Below, in pieces: positions 1-9,798 of a stretch of 24,317 nt of DNA. The notes beneath the pieces are model-generated. The model was not told the origin of the DNA and ran no database searches. It saw only the letters and a program-made list of their open reading frames with translations. Position 1 is the first letter of the stretch; each line of letters begins with the position of its first letter. The position numbers were made by a program, and so were the translations under genes. The stretch covers positions 1 through 24,317 of the forward strand of contig MU624781.1 in assembly GCA_025349905.2 (NCBI GenBank), given 5' to 3'. This DNA comes from Blastocladiella britannica (Eukaryota > Blastocladiomycota > Blastocladiomycetes > Blastocladiales > Blastocladiaceae).

Positions 1-612
1 AATATATATGACGCCGTCAGTCAACAAGGATCAAGGGAAATATCGTACCCACCAAAACGACGGTGATTGAATTGAAGGAAGTATAATTGCGTGCGCGCTC
101 GAGGTCGAGATGGAAAGAAAGAGCGAGAGGGATCACACAGTCGGTGAATTGATCGCGCTTGTACTCGTACTCGCCGCATGTGAGTGGAAACGGTAAATCA
201 GAGTCAACACTTGCAATCATCTGAGACTTGTTGGCCACATATCAAAACTTGGGAAAAGGAGGGGCTCTTTATACCGGTCCTTGAGGAGCCCAATGAGGTC
301 AACGAAGGATCCAGACACCGATTCTTGTTTTTGTTATGCTCACCATTATTGAATGTAGTTTTGATTCCCCGCAGAAAAGTTTAAGTACCGGCATTGATTG
401 CACCCAAGCGACCCAGAATGTCGGAATCTTTCCACTCGATTCAGAATGCCGTCAAAACTTGTCCAGGATCCCCCCTGTTTATTTTTTCCCCTGAGTCACA
501 AATTCAGTTAAGCTCCCCATTCGAACGAGAGTTCATGTGTGTTCATTGAGCAGCCGTGACTGGTAGAATATCAAAATAAAGGATTCTTTTATATAAAGAC
601 AAAGAAGAAACA
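1..612. other. Left-edge stretch without a convincing gene
   Basis: I see no recognisable gene here. Base composition is more AT-rich than the coding regions. A 73-codon open frame on the minus strand (17-238) ends close to a donor-like GGTACGAT and could be an exon of a gene running off the left edge, but it matches no family I know. The right end, with a TATATAAAG at about 591-599, lies just beyond the 3' end of the minus-strand gene at 613-1005. Confidence 0.4.
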
Positions 613-1005
613 CTATGGCATGGGCGGGTATCGCGCCCCAGCCATCACCAGTTCACGCGTGATCAACAGCCGGTGGCCCGTGAGCTGCTCGTGTACGTCG
701 GCGGCACGGTGCGCGGACGCGATTCGGGCGGCCAGTGGGCGCGATGGCCGGTGCGATGCGGCAATGTACGCTGCCAGCTGTCGTGTGAGCACTGCGGAAT
801 TCTCCATGCTACGATCGACGCGATGGGACGCCAGTGTTGGTGCTGTTTGCGGTCGCTGGTTCTTGATGATCGGAGGTGGGGGTTGTGGTGGACCCAATTG
901 AGGAGTGGTGGCCGGACGTGGAGTAGGAGACATTGGTGCTGATTGTCTTTTTTGTCGTCGCCGGCGTGTGAGGGCTAGCACTGCAGCAGGCGAGGGTGCG
1001 CTCAT
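613..1005 (-). CDS. Small hypothetical protein, Pro-rich N half, helical C half
   Basis: Single-exon frame of 130 aa that I do not recognise. The first half is basic and proline-rich (RRRRQKR near residue 14, PPQPPPP near residue 40). The second half looks helical, with alternating Ala/Leu/Arg/His from about residue 67 (ENSAVLTRQLAAYIAASHR). This composition reads like a real protein rather than the noise of the overlapping plus-strand frames. Its ATG is only 95 bp from the ATG of the plus-strand gene at 1100, so the two would share a very short divergent promoter. No signal peptide or membrane segment. Existence is moderately supported; function unknown. Confidence 0.5.
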   Translation of the reverse strand: MSAPSPAAVLALTRRRRQKRQSAPMSPTPRPATTPQLGPPQPPPPIIKNQRPQTAPTLASHRVDRSMENSAVLTRQLAAYIAASHRPSRPLAARIASAHRAADVHEQLTGHRLLITRELVMAGARYPPMP

Positions 1006-1099
1006 TTCTCTGAGATGTCAAAAGTCAAAAGGGAAAGAGCAACAAGCCATTCACATCAACGACCAACCTTTTCCCATCAAGATCAAACCAAGACAAAAT

Positions 1100-2890
1100 A
1101 TGTCGACCAATAACAAGCCCTCGGGCCGCCGGCCCTTTGACTACTCGCGGTTCGACCGCATCGCTGCCTCGCTCTCGGACGGGGACGACGACAATGACAC
1201 CGCCGACATTCCGGCCACCACCATGCGCACTGCCAGTCCCGCAGATCTCAAGCGGCTGCCAGTCCTGCGCACGCTGCTGGGCGATCTGACCTGCGGTATC
1301 GTATTTTACTTTGCTCCTTTAATGGTACAGGATCTCTCAACATTATTCTATGCAGCCTCGATCGTGTGGTCAATGACCGTCTGGGGCCCCGAGTTCCTGC
1401 TGTCGGCGCAGCCATGGGGCTTGCACGCGTGGTCGGCGCGCGAACCGCTCGCGGCCGGAATCGCGCACCTCATGCCGATCAAGTCTGGTACTCCGTCGCG
1501 CATGACTTCACCCCGCACTCGCCTGACCCTTGACGTGCCCACACTGCCGTACCTGACCCTGGAACCCGAGAAATCAACCGACAGTTCGTCTCCGCCGCCT
1601 TTGCCGCCGGGTCCCGAAGACTTGGCGACGCACACACTGACCCACGGCGCCCGCACGCTGGCGCACGCGCCGACGATCCTGCTGCACACGTACTCGCGGG
1701 CGATGCTAGCTCCGCCCGGGTTACGGATTTTCCCGGCGGCGTCGGAGCTCGGGGAACCCGCACTGGCACTCGAGGCGTACGCACGCGAGTCGGTGGCGCC
1801 GGTGGCGCAGCGCATTTACTGGCGGGTCATGGCACAGTCTGCCGATACGTATGCGGCGGCGATTCGGCGGCCGGTTGACCGCACGGTGTGGAAGGGGACG
1901 GTGGTCCCCGTGGCGGTGGCACAGGAATGGGTGCATAAAGTCGTTGGCGCCGACTCGCTGGTGGCGGACGTGAAGGCGATTGCGTGCATGCTCCAGCGGA
2001 TTGACGAGGACCAAGGTGCCGCGAGTGCGTCGCCTGAAACCCCGCGGTACCCGCTGTCGCTGCCAACGGGCACTGCCAACTGGGCCGAGACCGGCGTCCC
2101 ATCGCTCTTGGACCCGTCGCGCGAGATTCCGACTGCGTCCGATGCGGCGCTGGCGTTTGCGCTGGCGCCGGTCGCTCTTCTGGTGACACGGCCAACAGCT
2201 GGAGGGGTGACATCGAAACGGGTCTTGCCGGTCCCAGACCTCGTCAGCGTGCCGTACCCGACGCGCGCCAAAGTGCTGCGCACCCACCCGACTCTGGTCT
2301 CCGCCATCGACACGCACCTAGCCGCCGACCCGCTGGTAGTGTGGGCGGCGGCGTGGCTGGCGCGGTTCGGCGACCCAGCACGGGTTGCCAAGGCCATCAG
2401 TGCGTCTTCGTCGTCGATGACACGGAAGCAACAACCGGGACAACCACGTCAGACGGCGTCAGCCGCACTCGCATTCTGCCACCTCCCGCCCGTGCACGCT
2501 CGAGCGGCCAACCCGACCTGGGCAACGTACCCGTTACCGCTGCTGCGTGCAGTGCTGGTGTTTGCGCTGCTGGCGCCGCTGGTGGTGGCCGGAGGCGTGA
2601 CGGGTGCAGGTGGTGTGGTGGGATTGCTTGGGGTGGCAGTGCTGACGGTCGCCGGGTGGATCGCCATGGCGGGAGCGCTGGCCGCCGCAGCACGTGTTCC
2701 CGTGCACTGGGAGGCGTTGTTTGCGATCGCTACCGCGTGGAGCGGCGCGATGCCACGGTTCCTTCGGCCGCGGAGCGCGTCCTCGCCGCTGAACCAGGAA
2801 AAGGAAGAGGAGGAGGAGGTGCACGATCACGCTGGTGGCGGGAAGCCGATCTCGCGCAACGATTCCAAGGAGAAGGTGGCCGAGGTGTAG
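1100..2890 (+). CDS. Hypothetical membrane-associated protein
   Basis: The start is the ATG in an A-rich context (CAAAATGTCG) at 1100; the open frame runs further upstream, but that part overlaps the divergent gene and looks non-coding. A probable 60-nt GT-AG intron at 1296-1355 is T-rich, unlike the flanking GC-rich exons. Because its length is a multiple of three and it lacks stops, retention would keep the frame. The spliced product is about 576 aa. It has an acidic N-terminal patch (DGDDDNDT), a Pro-rich linker, a long Ala/Val-rich middle, one or two very hydrophobic segments near the C-terminus (from LLRAVLVFALLAPLVVAGG), and a Glu-rich charged tail. I do not recognise the family. An integral membrane protein with a cytoplasmic tail is plausible, as inference only. 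Confidence 0.7.
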   Translation: MSTNNKPSGRRPFDYSRFDRIAASLSDGDDDNDTADIPATTMRTASPADLKRLPVLRTLLGDLTCGIVFYFAPLMVQDLSTLFYAASIVWSMTVWGPEFLLSAQPWGLHAWSAREPLAAGIAHLMPIKSGTPSRMTSPRTRLTLDVPTLPYLTLEPEKSTDSSSPPPLPPGPEDLATHTLTHGARTLAHAPTILLHTYSRAMLAPPGLRIFPAASELGEPALALEAYARESVAPVAQRIYWRVMAQSADTYAAAIRRPVDRTVWKGTVVPVAVAQEWVHKVVGADSLVADVKAIACMLQRIDEDQGAASASPETPRYPLSLPTGTANWAETGVPSLLDPSREIPTASDAALAFALAPVALLVTRPTAGGVTSKRVLPVPDLVSVPYPTRAKVLRTHPTLVSAIDTHLAADPLVVWAAAWLARFGDPARVAKAISASSSSMTRKQQPGQPRQTASAALAFCHLPPVHARAANPTWATYPLPLLRAVLVFALLAPLVVAGGVTGAGGVVGLLGVAVLTVAGWIAMAGALAAAARVPVHWEALFAIATAWSGAMPRFLRPRSASSPLNQEKEEEEEVHDHAGGGKPISRNDSKEKVAEV

Positions 2891-3009
2891 CTGCAGGTAT
2901 TTGGTGGATCCATGTTCCTTCCGGCCTTTCTGGGAATTGGAATACTGGGAAGTGATCAAAGTTTTTAATTTCACTGATATTTGATATTCTGCATTTATCA
3001 TACACGGAT

Positions 3010-4938
3010 ATGCTCCAGACACAAACCGTAGCGCAACCTCACCCTCGCGACGACCACCACGGTGCGGATCCGACCAAACGTGTCTCGATCATTGCGGACG
3101 ACCCGCCCGTGTCCTCGTCGCAGGTTGCCCAGCAGCAGCAGCGATCCGGGATCCCACGACCGATTGGTGGAGTATTAAAGCAGCAACCTAAAAAAGTAGC
3201 AGCAGCGGCACCGATATCTCCTCCTGCTCCTGGACTCAGTAACAGCACTCGCATGGACTCCATGGCCGGCGGTCCGAAGCAACGAAATGCCCACCACCTT
3301 CATCACCATGAACAGCTTCATGCGCTGTCGCGATCAGCGTCCACGGCCACCCCACCGACGCTTCTTGCCGCCGCATCCCGCGTGCACTCCTGGACCCCAG
3401 CTGCGCTTCACACGCTGGCCATGACCGCCGATCGAGTGATTCCCGGTGGTGGGAATGGAAAGAGCGGGTTCGCGTCGTACAATGCGAGCGTGGGTGGCGG
3501 CGCCGCGGGTCAGGCTCTGTGCGCCACATTTGATGTCCCGAGCCATGCATTACGGGGCGGAACCAGGAGTAGTGGTGGCGAGGGCGAGCGGCGGATTACC
3601 CGCAGCCCGACAAACATGTCCACAGACGCACAGCACGGAGGAATGGGACGATCCAACACCGGTGCTGGTGCTGCTGCTGGGCGATCGTCGGCACCCGACA
3701 GTGTGCTTGTGGCCCCGACCCCACGGCTGCTCATCAACACTCCTCAGGCGGAAGCAGGTGCTGCTGGTACGACCACCACCAACAATAGCAAAACCAACAG
3801 CCAGAGCAGCGGGTACGCATCGGTTCTGACGTTGCGCGGTCGAGGAGCGCGTGGGCCGCGGCCCAAACCTTACGCACCCGTCCCTGCTTCGGCGCCCGTG
3901 GCTCCACCCGCACTTCGGCCCACCACCCCTCCAACGCCGGGCCCACTGGAACGCGATCCGCGCAAGATCCAGTTTCCGGGCCAGTGGCTTCCGCACGACG
4001 TCCTGGCATCTCCATGTGCGTCAACACCGTCTATTGCTCCATTGTCGTCGTCGCCGGCACCTTTTTCGCCGTTCGCCCCACTGCCACCGCCGCCAGCAAT
4101 GCAGCATCAGCTGTTTGGAAAGGGAGGAGGTACAGGAAGGTCGCCGTCGCCCGACCGGTGCCCGCCGTCACCCGCGCACTCGTTGTTCCGCTCCAATGGT
4201 GGCGGTGTCACCACTCCGAGACCACCGCCGTCGGTGATCCCCATGTGTACTGGCCGCGTCGACCCGCCAACGCGACTGGGCGGGCTGGGGATCAATCGCA
4301 CCACGCCCGAGTTTCTGGAACGACTGGCCCGCGTGAAACGTGCACGGTCTTACGGCGACCGGTTGCGTGCTGCCGTGATGATGGTGGGGGGCACAACGTC
4401 GTCATCAGGATCGACCCCTACCGGCGACGTGATGACTCCGACAAAGCGCAATGCATCAAGTACCGCTACCGCGACGACCATGTTGCCGATGCTGGTCGGA
4501 GGCGGGGCAGCGGCTACCATTCGAGAAGCCGAGGACGCCAAGGCGCGGCGCCGAAAGGTATCGATCATTTCCATTTTTTCCTTTTTTCCTTTTCAACTGG
4601 TTGACTGACCGCGAAATGGCAATGAAAAATAGATGCAAGAGTATGCGGCAGCGGTACCCAAGCCGCGGCTACCAGTGTTGCCGCCGCTGTCGGCGTCCTC
4701 GACCGGATCCGTCACGTCTGCAGCCAGACGGCACGTCAACAACAACAATAACAGTGGTGCGCGGTGGCATGATGAGAGCCATACCGGCGGTAATGGTGAG
4801 GGCGTATCAGAGCTGGAGGCGCTCGAGGCGCAGTATGCCCGCGATGCGCCCGCATTCGAGCAGATCAAGGCGGGACTGGGCCGTAGCCGCATTCCCAAAC
4901 CGCGCGGCGGTGGCAGTCGAGGAGGCGTGCAGTGCTGA
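3010..4938 (+). CDS. Disordered Ser/Pro-rich protein with two SxIP motifs
   Basis: Two exons, 3010-4557 and 4633-4938, around a 75-nt intron (GTATCG...AATAG, phase 0), give about 617 aa. Most of the chain is low-complexity Ser/Pro/Gly/Ala. Two short motifs stand out: RSGIPRP (SGIP at residues 46-49) and RSRIPKPRG (SRIP at 601-604). Both are S-x-I-P flanked by basic residues and prolines, the arrangement known to dock on the EB1 end-binding domain at growing microtubule ends. A helical patch lies near the end of exon 1 (EFLERLARVKRARSYGDRL), and an acidic helix (ELEALEAQYARDAPAFEQIK) precedes the second motif. A microtubule plus-end-associated role is inferred from motifs only. The stop lies 6 nt before the next open frame, so a link to the downstream gene cannot be excluded. 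Confidence 0.75.
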
Positions 4939-4944
4939 CGGACC

Positions 4945-5361
4945 ATGTCTCAATTTTCTTTTTTGAATCCATTCGTGTGTCTTGGATTCGGCAGTCGCCC
5001 TTTTTTTCTTTTTGATGGATGCCATTTGTTCAAGCATGTCTCAGAGCCATCGCCGACGGCATCCAACGCCCTCATCGCCGCCGCCAACATCACCGTTACC
5101 GTCGCCGTCCACTCTGATCCGGCCATGCACCACCACGCCTTCTCTATCGCGGACTCGGCGCCGCCAACCCCACTGCCACAGACACCGACTTTGGGCATTC
5201 CTGGACTACCACGACCAAACCCGGCCCTATCATCCACGCTGACCACCACTCCGATCGGCATTCCCATGGTCAGCAGTTCAACTGGCCCTGCCACAACTTC
5301 ACCTCCATCCACCCCGCTGCCCCCGATCGGAGCGCCGTCCTCTTGGTTGCAACAGTACCGC

Positions 5362-5396
<35 letters not shown>

Positions 5397-6654
5397 GCAG
5401 CAGCAGCACCGACAACGCCATCAGACGCCGGGAGTGGTCACTGCGTACAACCTGTCGCAGCCTGTGCAGCTCTACCAGTGGGGCCCGTCGCACTGGCTGC
5501 GCGAGGAGCTGGCAAGGGTCCTGTGGCAGCAGCCGGCGACCCGCCGCTTGTCGCACGGTGCCGCACACGCGCTGTCGGCGGCACTGGTGGTCGAGTCACG
5601 GATGGTGGTCCCGCCGTCGCCATCGTCGCCATCGTCGTCTGTCCAGCAGCAGTCCAATTTCTTGGTGCGCGCCGATATCCTGGCTGAATGGCTGGGGCCC
5701 GATACCAACGTCCAGGGGATCTTGACGGTCGCGCGCACGGTTGGACCCATTCCGCTGCCGGGGCGGGTCGAAACGTGCGCTGTTGCTGCTCCGCATCACC
5801 AAGGTACCACGCCAGCAATGACGACTACCACCACCACCTCAATGGCACCACCACCCCCTCCACCGCCGCCGCCATCTGAGGAGCCGTCGCGCGTCGTGGT
5901 GCTCGTCCCGCTCATCACCATCCCGCAGGCCATGCACGTCATGGACGCGGTCGCACGGTACCGCGCCTCTCGGAGTGCTCAAGCCAATGTTCAGCAGCAA
6001 CAGAACGACCGGCCGCTCTCTGTTGACGGGATCCGCACGCTCCTGGCGGCCCTGCAGCACCTCTCGGACCAGTACGACGCGACGCGCCAGCCAGCACACG
6101 CCGAGCACGCCGAGCATATGGCCACGTGTCGGCAGCTGATGGAGAATGTGCTTCGCTGCCGTCGCCGTCGCTCCAGCAGTGACCGTCGTCGTCGTCATGG
6201 TGCTCCTCCGTTTCCTCAGACAGCAGCAGCAGCAGTATATGCTGGTGGTTCGGAATCACTTGCATCGGGACCCGAAGAACCCATGCCGCTGGTGCAGTGC
6301 GTGGTCGACACGGGCCGAGTCGCGGTGACAGTGCCCGGCGGCGCGCCCGAGTTCGTGGTCGGAGTCATGCCCGTCGACGCGGTGCTCGGGTGGGTGGATT
6401 CCATGCGCGGCGACCCAAGCATCGGCAAGCACGCGGTGGTGCGCCTGGTTGTCTCGCTCGACCAGCGACGATCCGAGCAGCCCGTCACGTCGGCGTATTC
6501 ATCCTCACCAGAGGAGGTGGTGGGACAACAAACAAGCATGCCCCTCGAGGCAGGCGGTGGCCCGGGACCCACCAAAGATACCACCGCAGCAGCCGATATC
6601 CCCGGCGCCATCGAGTCGCCGGCATCCAGCGCTCTTTCTGCTGATTTAATTTAA
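4945..6654 (+). CDS. PolyQ / poly-Pro hypothetical protein
   Basis: Long open frame of up to 569 aa, not recognised. The start is uncertain. ATG 4945 lies 6 nt after the previous stop, in T-rich sequence that may be an intron (GTGTGT at 4975 to CAAG at 5034, 60 nt, keeping frame). ATG 5125 is another possible start, and splicing from the upstream gene is a third option. Visible content: a Q15 run (5362-5406), a more ordered block (LYQWGPSHWLREELARVLW, then LVRADILAEWLGPDTNVQG), a run of nine prolines, an ordered stretch (VVVLVPLITIPQAMHVMDAV), an Arg-rich patch (RCRRRRSSSDRRRR) and a C-terminal ordered part (EFVVGVMPVDAVLGWVDSM). The alternation of ordered and disordered blocks suggests a regulatory or scaffold protein. 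No function can be named. Confidence 0.65.
5362..5406 (+). repeat. CAG/CAA repeat encoding Q15
   Basis: Fifteen glutamine codons in a row, mixed CAG and CAA, inside the gene at 4945-6654. The run is length-variable in principle, and the CAA interruptions should slow its expansion. Confidence 0.95.
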
Positions 6655-7026
6655 AAAATTATACCCTGCGCGGGCTGCGGAAATTCGTCGTCTCACTTCT
6701 CAAACACAAGCAGTCCCGCATTCGACCATGATCACTCAAGTTTCTGAAACATAATGAAGTGATCGAGCGACTGACTGCGGTAAAATAATTTGAAAGGCTC
6801 CCAAGACCAGGACTTTCTTGGACCAAATTGGCAAACCAATTTAAAGGTTCATATGATTTTTTGAAGCGATAAAGTCAACCTCACACGCGTTACAAATTAG
6901 AAGAGGTGCTTGATCCATGGCCCACACGCGCATCGCATGTATGTGGGTTTGCGGTGCAGTCGACTACCCACTACAGTTTCAGAGATGGACGGTTGGAGCA
7001 AGCAAGCAGACGTGGAAGGCAGCGGG
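6655..7026. other. Intergenic region upstream of the cysteine mini-protein
   Basis: Non-coding stretch between the polyQ gene and the small secreted-protein gene. The first 250 bases are AT-rich and hold nothing I can name. The last part holds upstream promoter sequence for the gene at 7117, whose TATA box lies directly after it. Confidence 0.5.
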
Positions 7027-7032
7027 TATAAA
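7027..7032 (+). promoter_or_regulatory. TATA box of the cysteine mini-protein gene
   Basis: TATAAA within GGGTATAAAGAGG, 85 nt upstream of the ATG at 7117. The A/C-rich leader that follows (CAATACAACAAACCAACCC...) is a typical 5' UTR of a strongly expressed fungal gene. Together they suggest a regulated, potentially abundant transcript. Confidence 0.6.
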
Positions 7033-7116
7033 GAGGAACCACGGTCGCCCACCGATCACCTCAAATTTGTTGGATCCGTACCCAATACAACAAACCAACC
7101 CAACTTGCAAATAAAA

Positions 7117-7395
7117 ATGCGCGCTTCTTTCTTTGCCGTCCTCGCTCTGGTTGCCGTTGCCGTCGCTGCTCCCACCAACGGTGCTGGTGCTGACAAGGCC
7201 ACCACCGATGCCGGTACTTGGCTTTTTTCCAGGATCAGCATTGATCAAGCAACTCATTTAAGCATAAAACCATTTTCAGGTATTCTGGGCCGCTGCCCCG
7301 ACCAGGACAACTGCCTGTACCGCTGCTTTCTTGGCTGCCGCGAAAACCCGACCTGCGAGAGACGCTGCAGCTCCCAGTGCCAGTGCCACTGGTAA
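7117..7395 (+). CDS. Small secreted eight-cysteine protein
   Basis: ATG 7117 opens a clear signal peptide (MRASFFAVLALVAVAVAAP). Exons 7117-7213 and 7280-7395 flank a 66-nt intron (GGTACTTGG...TTTTCAG, phase 1), giving 70 aa. The mature C-terminal part has eight cysteines spaced C-x5-C-x3-C-x3-C-x5-C-x3-C-x3-C-x-C and ends His-Trp. The spacing is an exact tandem duplication: two 14-residue units with Cys at positions 1, 7 and 11, then CQC. A short Thr/Asp/Gly linker between signal peptide and Cys core could be a propeptide. No named family is recognised; it resembles the size class of secreted antimicrobial or effector-type peptides. The role is unknown. The intron is also a multiple of three and stop-free, so its retention would lengthen the linker rather than break the frame. 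Confidence 0.8.
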   Translation: MRASFFAVLALVAVAVAAPTNGAGADKATTDAGTWLFSRISIDQATHLSIKPFSGILGRCPDQDNCLYRCFLGCRENPTCERRCSSQCQCHW

Positions 7396-7493
7396 ATAGC
7401 AAGTATGTGTGAGTGGATCACAGTGCCCGTTGCTTCGTCGATTTCATAAATGAATAGCCAGTGATCCCAAAACTTTTTTTCTTCTTCATTTGA

Positions 7494-9708
7494 TCACGAA
7501 TAAATCTTCAAGTACAAGGCCTTGAGCAGCCGCGCCTCGTAGGCCACCGAGTTGTGCGCCGGATCCACATTGGCCATACCCATCGGATCCACCACCGCCA
7601 GAATCTCGCGGCCGTGTGTCTCGCAAGTATCGAAAAACGTCAGGATCTCGTGGTACACGTCGTCCTTGAGTAGAATCATTTGCTTGGCCAGCGTCTCAAA
7701 GAGCGCCGCAAAGCACCGTTTCGCGTAGTACCAGGTATCGGTTCCAAGCTATATTTATATCGTAAGCAAGGCCGTCCAACATGTATAAAAAAAAGCAGAG
7801 CATACCTTACGCGACATGGGGTCCATGCTCTTCATGACGCGTCCAATCCCAAACTCGAAATTGCCCTTGGCGCAGTACAGAGTCCCAATGACCAAGTTGA
7901 CGATACACAAGTGGAAACAGCGCTTGTTGGGGTCCTCGAACGCCAGCCGCTCCTCTTCCTTTTCAATGCGGCGCATCAAGTCCTCGGCGGCCTCATTCTG
8001 CGACGTCATGATGTAGGCCACGCACAAGTTGGCCAGCACGATCGGCGTCACGTCCAACAAACCCTGTTCCAAGTGCTTGCGCACGATCGGCTCGTAAAAA
8101 CTGATGGCCTCCTTGTACTTGTTCTCTTGCATGAACAGAACGTGCGCGACATTGAGTTTCCAGGTATCGTGCTCGGAACAGAACTCGACCGATTTGCGAA
8201 AGATCTTCTCGACTACGTGGTACTCGCGCGCGTCCCAGTACAGTTTGGCTTGCGCCATCAGGACTGGGATGTACCGCTCGAGTTGCTCGTCGTACTCGTG
8301 CACGAGACGTTTCACGCCGTCGTCGTCGCGGTTGGACCGCGCATCCTGCACGCCCTTGGACAGCCGCCGTAGTTGCTCTACGTGCTTCGTCCCGAGATCG
8401 TCCAGTTTCTTGAACGAGTCCTCGGGCGACGCCGTTTTGATGAGCACTGCCTCCAGAAAGTCATACTGTATCAAATTTTAATGAGTTGCTTGACTACTTC
8501 GTACAAGTAGGATCGTACCAAGTACCGCGATAAGACGCCGCGCGCAAGCCCCGAGTTTTCCGCCAACATGTCGGCCGCCGCATCATAGTACTCGAACTTG
8601 AGGTACAGGAGCAAGAGATTGCCAAATGTTTCGGGCGGGCAGGGCACTTGCTGGAGCAAAAAGATCAGCTTTTCAAACCCAGTGGCCGGCTCGGTGTCCA
8701 TGTGCACCAGCGCCTGGTTGTGCAGCGTGACAGGATCCAGTTCCTCTTCCAGTCGTGGCGGCATGTCTTGAAGTGCTTCTTTTGCGGCCGTTACTTATAA
8801 TTGGTTGTGTCAGTCGATCTGCCGTCAAGATACAACGACAAAAAAAGCGTACAGTTCTTGAGATTGTACTCGATCGCCGCCTTGAGATTGAAGGCCTCCA
8901 CCAAGAACGACTTGTGTAGCGACGGAGAGTTGCCAACCGACAGAATCTCCTCTGGTAGCACCCCCACATTCAGGTCCGGGTAGTCGCGGATCCCGTGTTC
9001 GATGATATCGGCAAGGTGCTTGAGGGACGACACGTACTCGCGCCGCTGGTAACAGCACAGCGCCAAGTTGTAGCTCAGCTCCGGATGGTACCCCTGGCGT
9101 TTTGCGGCGTCGCTGAAGCGCGCATTTGCTTCCGTGTATTTTCCTTCCTTTATATTTTTTTTTTTGGTTATTGTGAATGAAATGCACCAATGGGATCAAG
9201 CAGGATCACAGCATACCTTGAAGAGCACACACGCCTGGTTATAAATCGTATCCACATTATCCTGCGCGCACGCATCAATCAAGACCCTAGCCCCCGTTAG
9301 ATCGTCCATCTCGTACTTGATCGCCGCCATCAACCGCCGCGTGGGCTCGGCAAACCCGGGACCATCCACCGCATTACACGCGTCGATCGCTGCCGCATGC
9401 TGCCCGGCCTTGTAGAGCGCCTGCGCATAGTACAGCCGGTACTCTTGCACGCCCGGATGGTGCTTGCACAGTTCCTCGTAACATCCAGCGGCACCTAACC
9501 AGTCGTGCTGCTGGTAGTAGCAGTAGGCTATCAGGGAAAGGGCGGGGCGCGAGCTCGGATTGGCGGCCAACTCCTGGTTGAGTAGGCTGGCGACATCGTC
9601 GTACCGCGCATCACGAAGAAGGCTGTACACGGTGGTGGTGATTTTGCCTGCGGGGATCTGGGATACGGACAGTGGCGCGGGCTGAGCGTCGGAGGCGAGG
9701 CCGGGCAT
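7494..9708 (-). CDS. IFT70: Intraflagellar transport protein IFT70 (TTC30 / DYF-1)
   Basis: TPR protein of the IFT-B complex, which carries tubulin and other cargo along the ciliary axoneme; TTC30/DYF-1 is linked to tubulin polyglutamylation. Five exons (9708-9217, 9147-8853, 8793-8519, 8465-7806, 7748-7494) with introns of 69, 59, 53 and 57 nt give 658 aa, close to the 665 aa of the animal protein. Hallmark stretches are present along its length: the N-terminal IPAGKITTTVYSLLRDARY, then EELDPVTLHNQAL, YLYDFLEAV (restored by the 53-nt intron), AQAKLYWDAREY, VEKIFRKSVEFC, NVAHVLFMQENKYKEAI, YIMTSQNEAAEDLMR and CIVNLVIGTLYCAKGN. TPR repeats fill the chain. The start fits the conserved N-terminus. 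The gene looks intact and implies a flagellated life stage. Confidence 0.95.
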
Positions 9709-9798
9709 TTTGCAAGATTTTTTTTGGATTGTGGGGTTGTAAACGAAGAAAGAGACAGAAATGGGAAAAAAATTGATGTGAAATGATCATTAAAATAT

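Noticed and set aside
17..238. Minus-strand 73-codon frame at the left edge
   Set aside because: Possible exon of a gene running off the window, but there is no recognisable motif and the boundaries cannot be fixed, so it is not called as a gene.
1721..2397. Several minus-strand frames of 130-200 codons
   Set aside because: Arg/His-rich shadow frames of the plus-strand membrane protein gene, typical of high-GC coding sequence.
8466..8518. Apparent frameshift or stop inside IFT70
   Set aside because: A 53-nt GT-AG intron (donor GTACGATC, acceptor ATACAG) restores the conserved YLYDFLEAV exactly, so the gene is intact.
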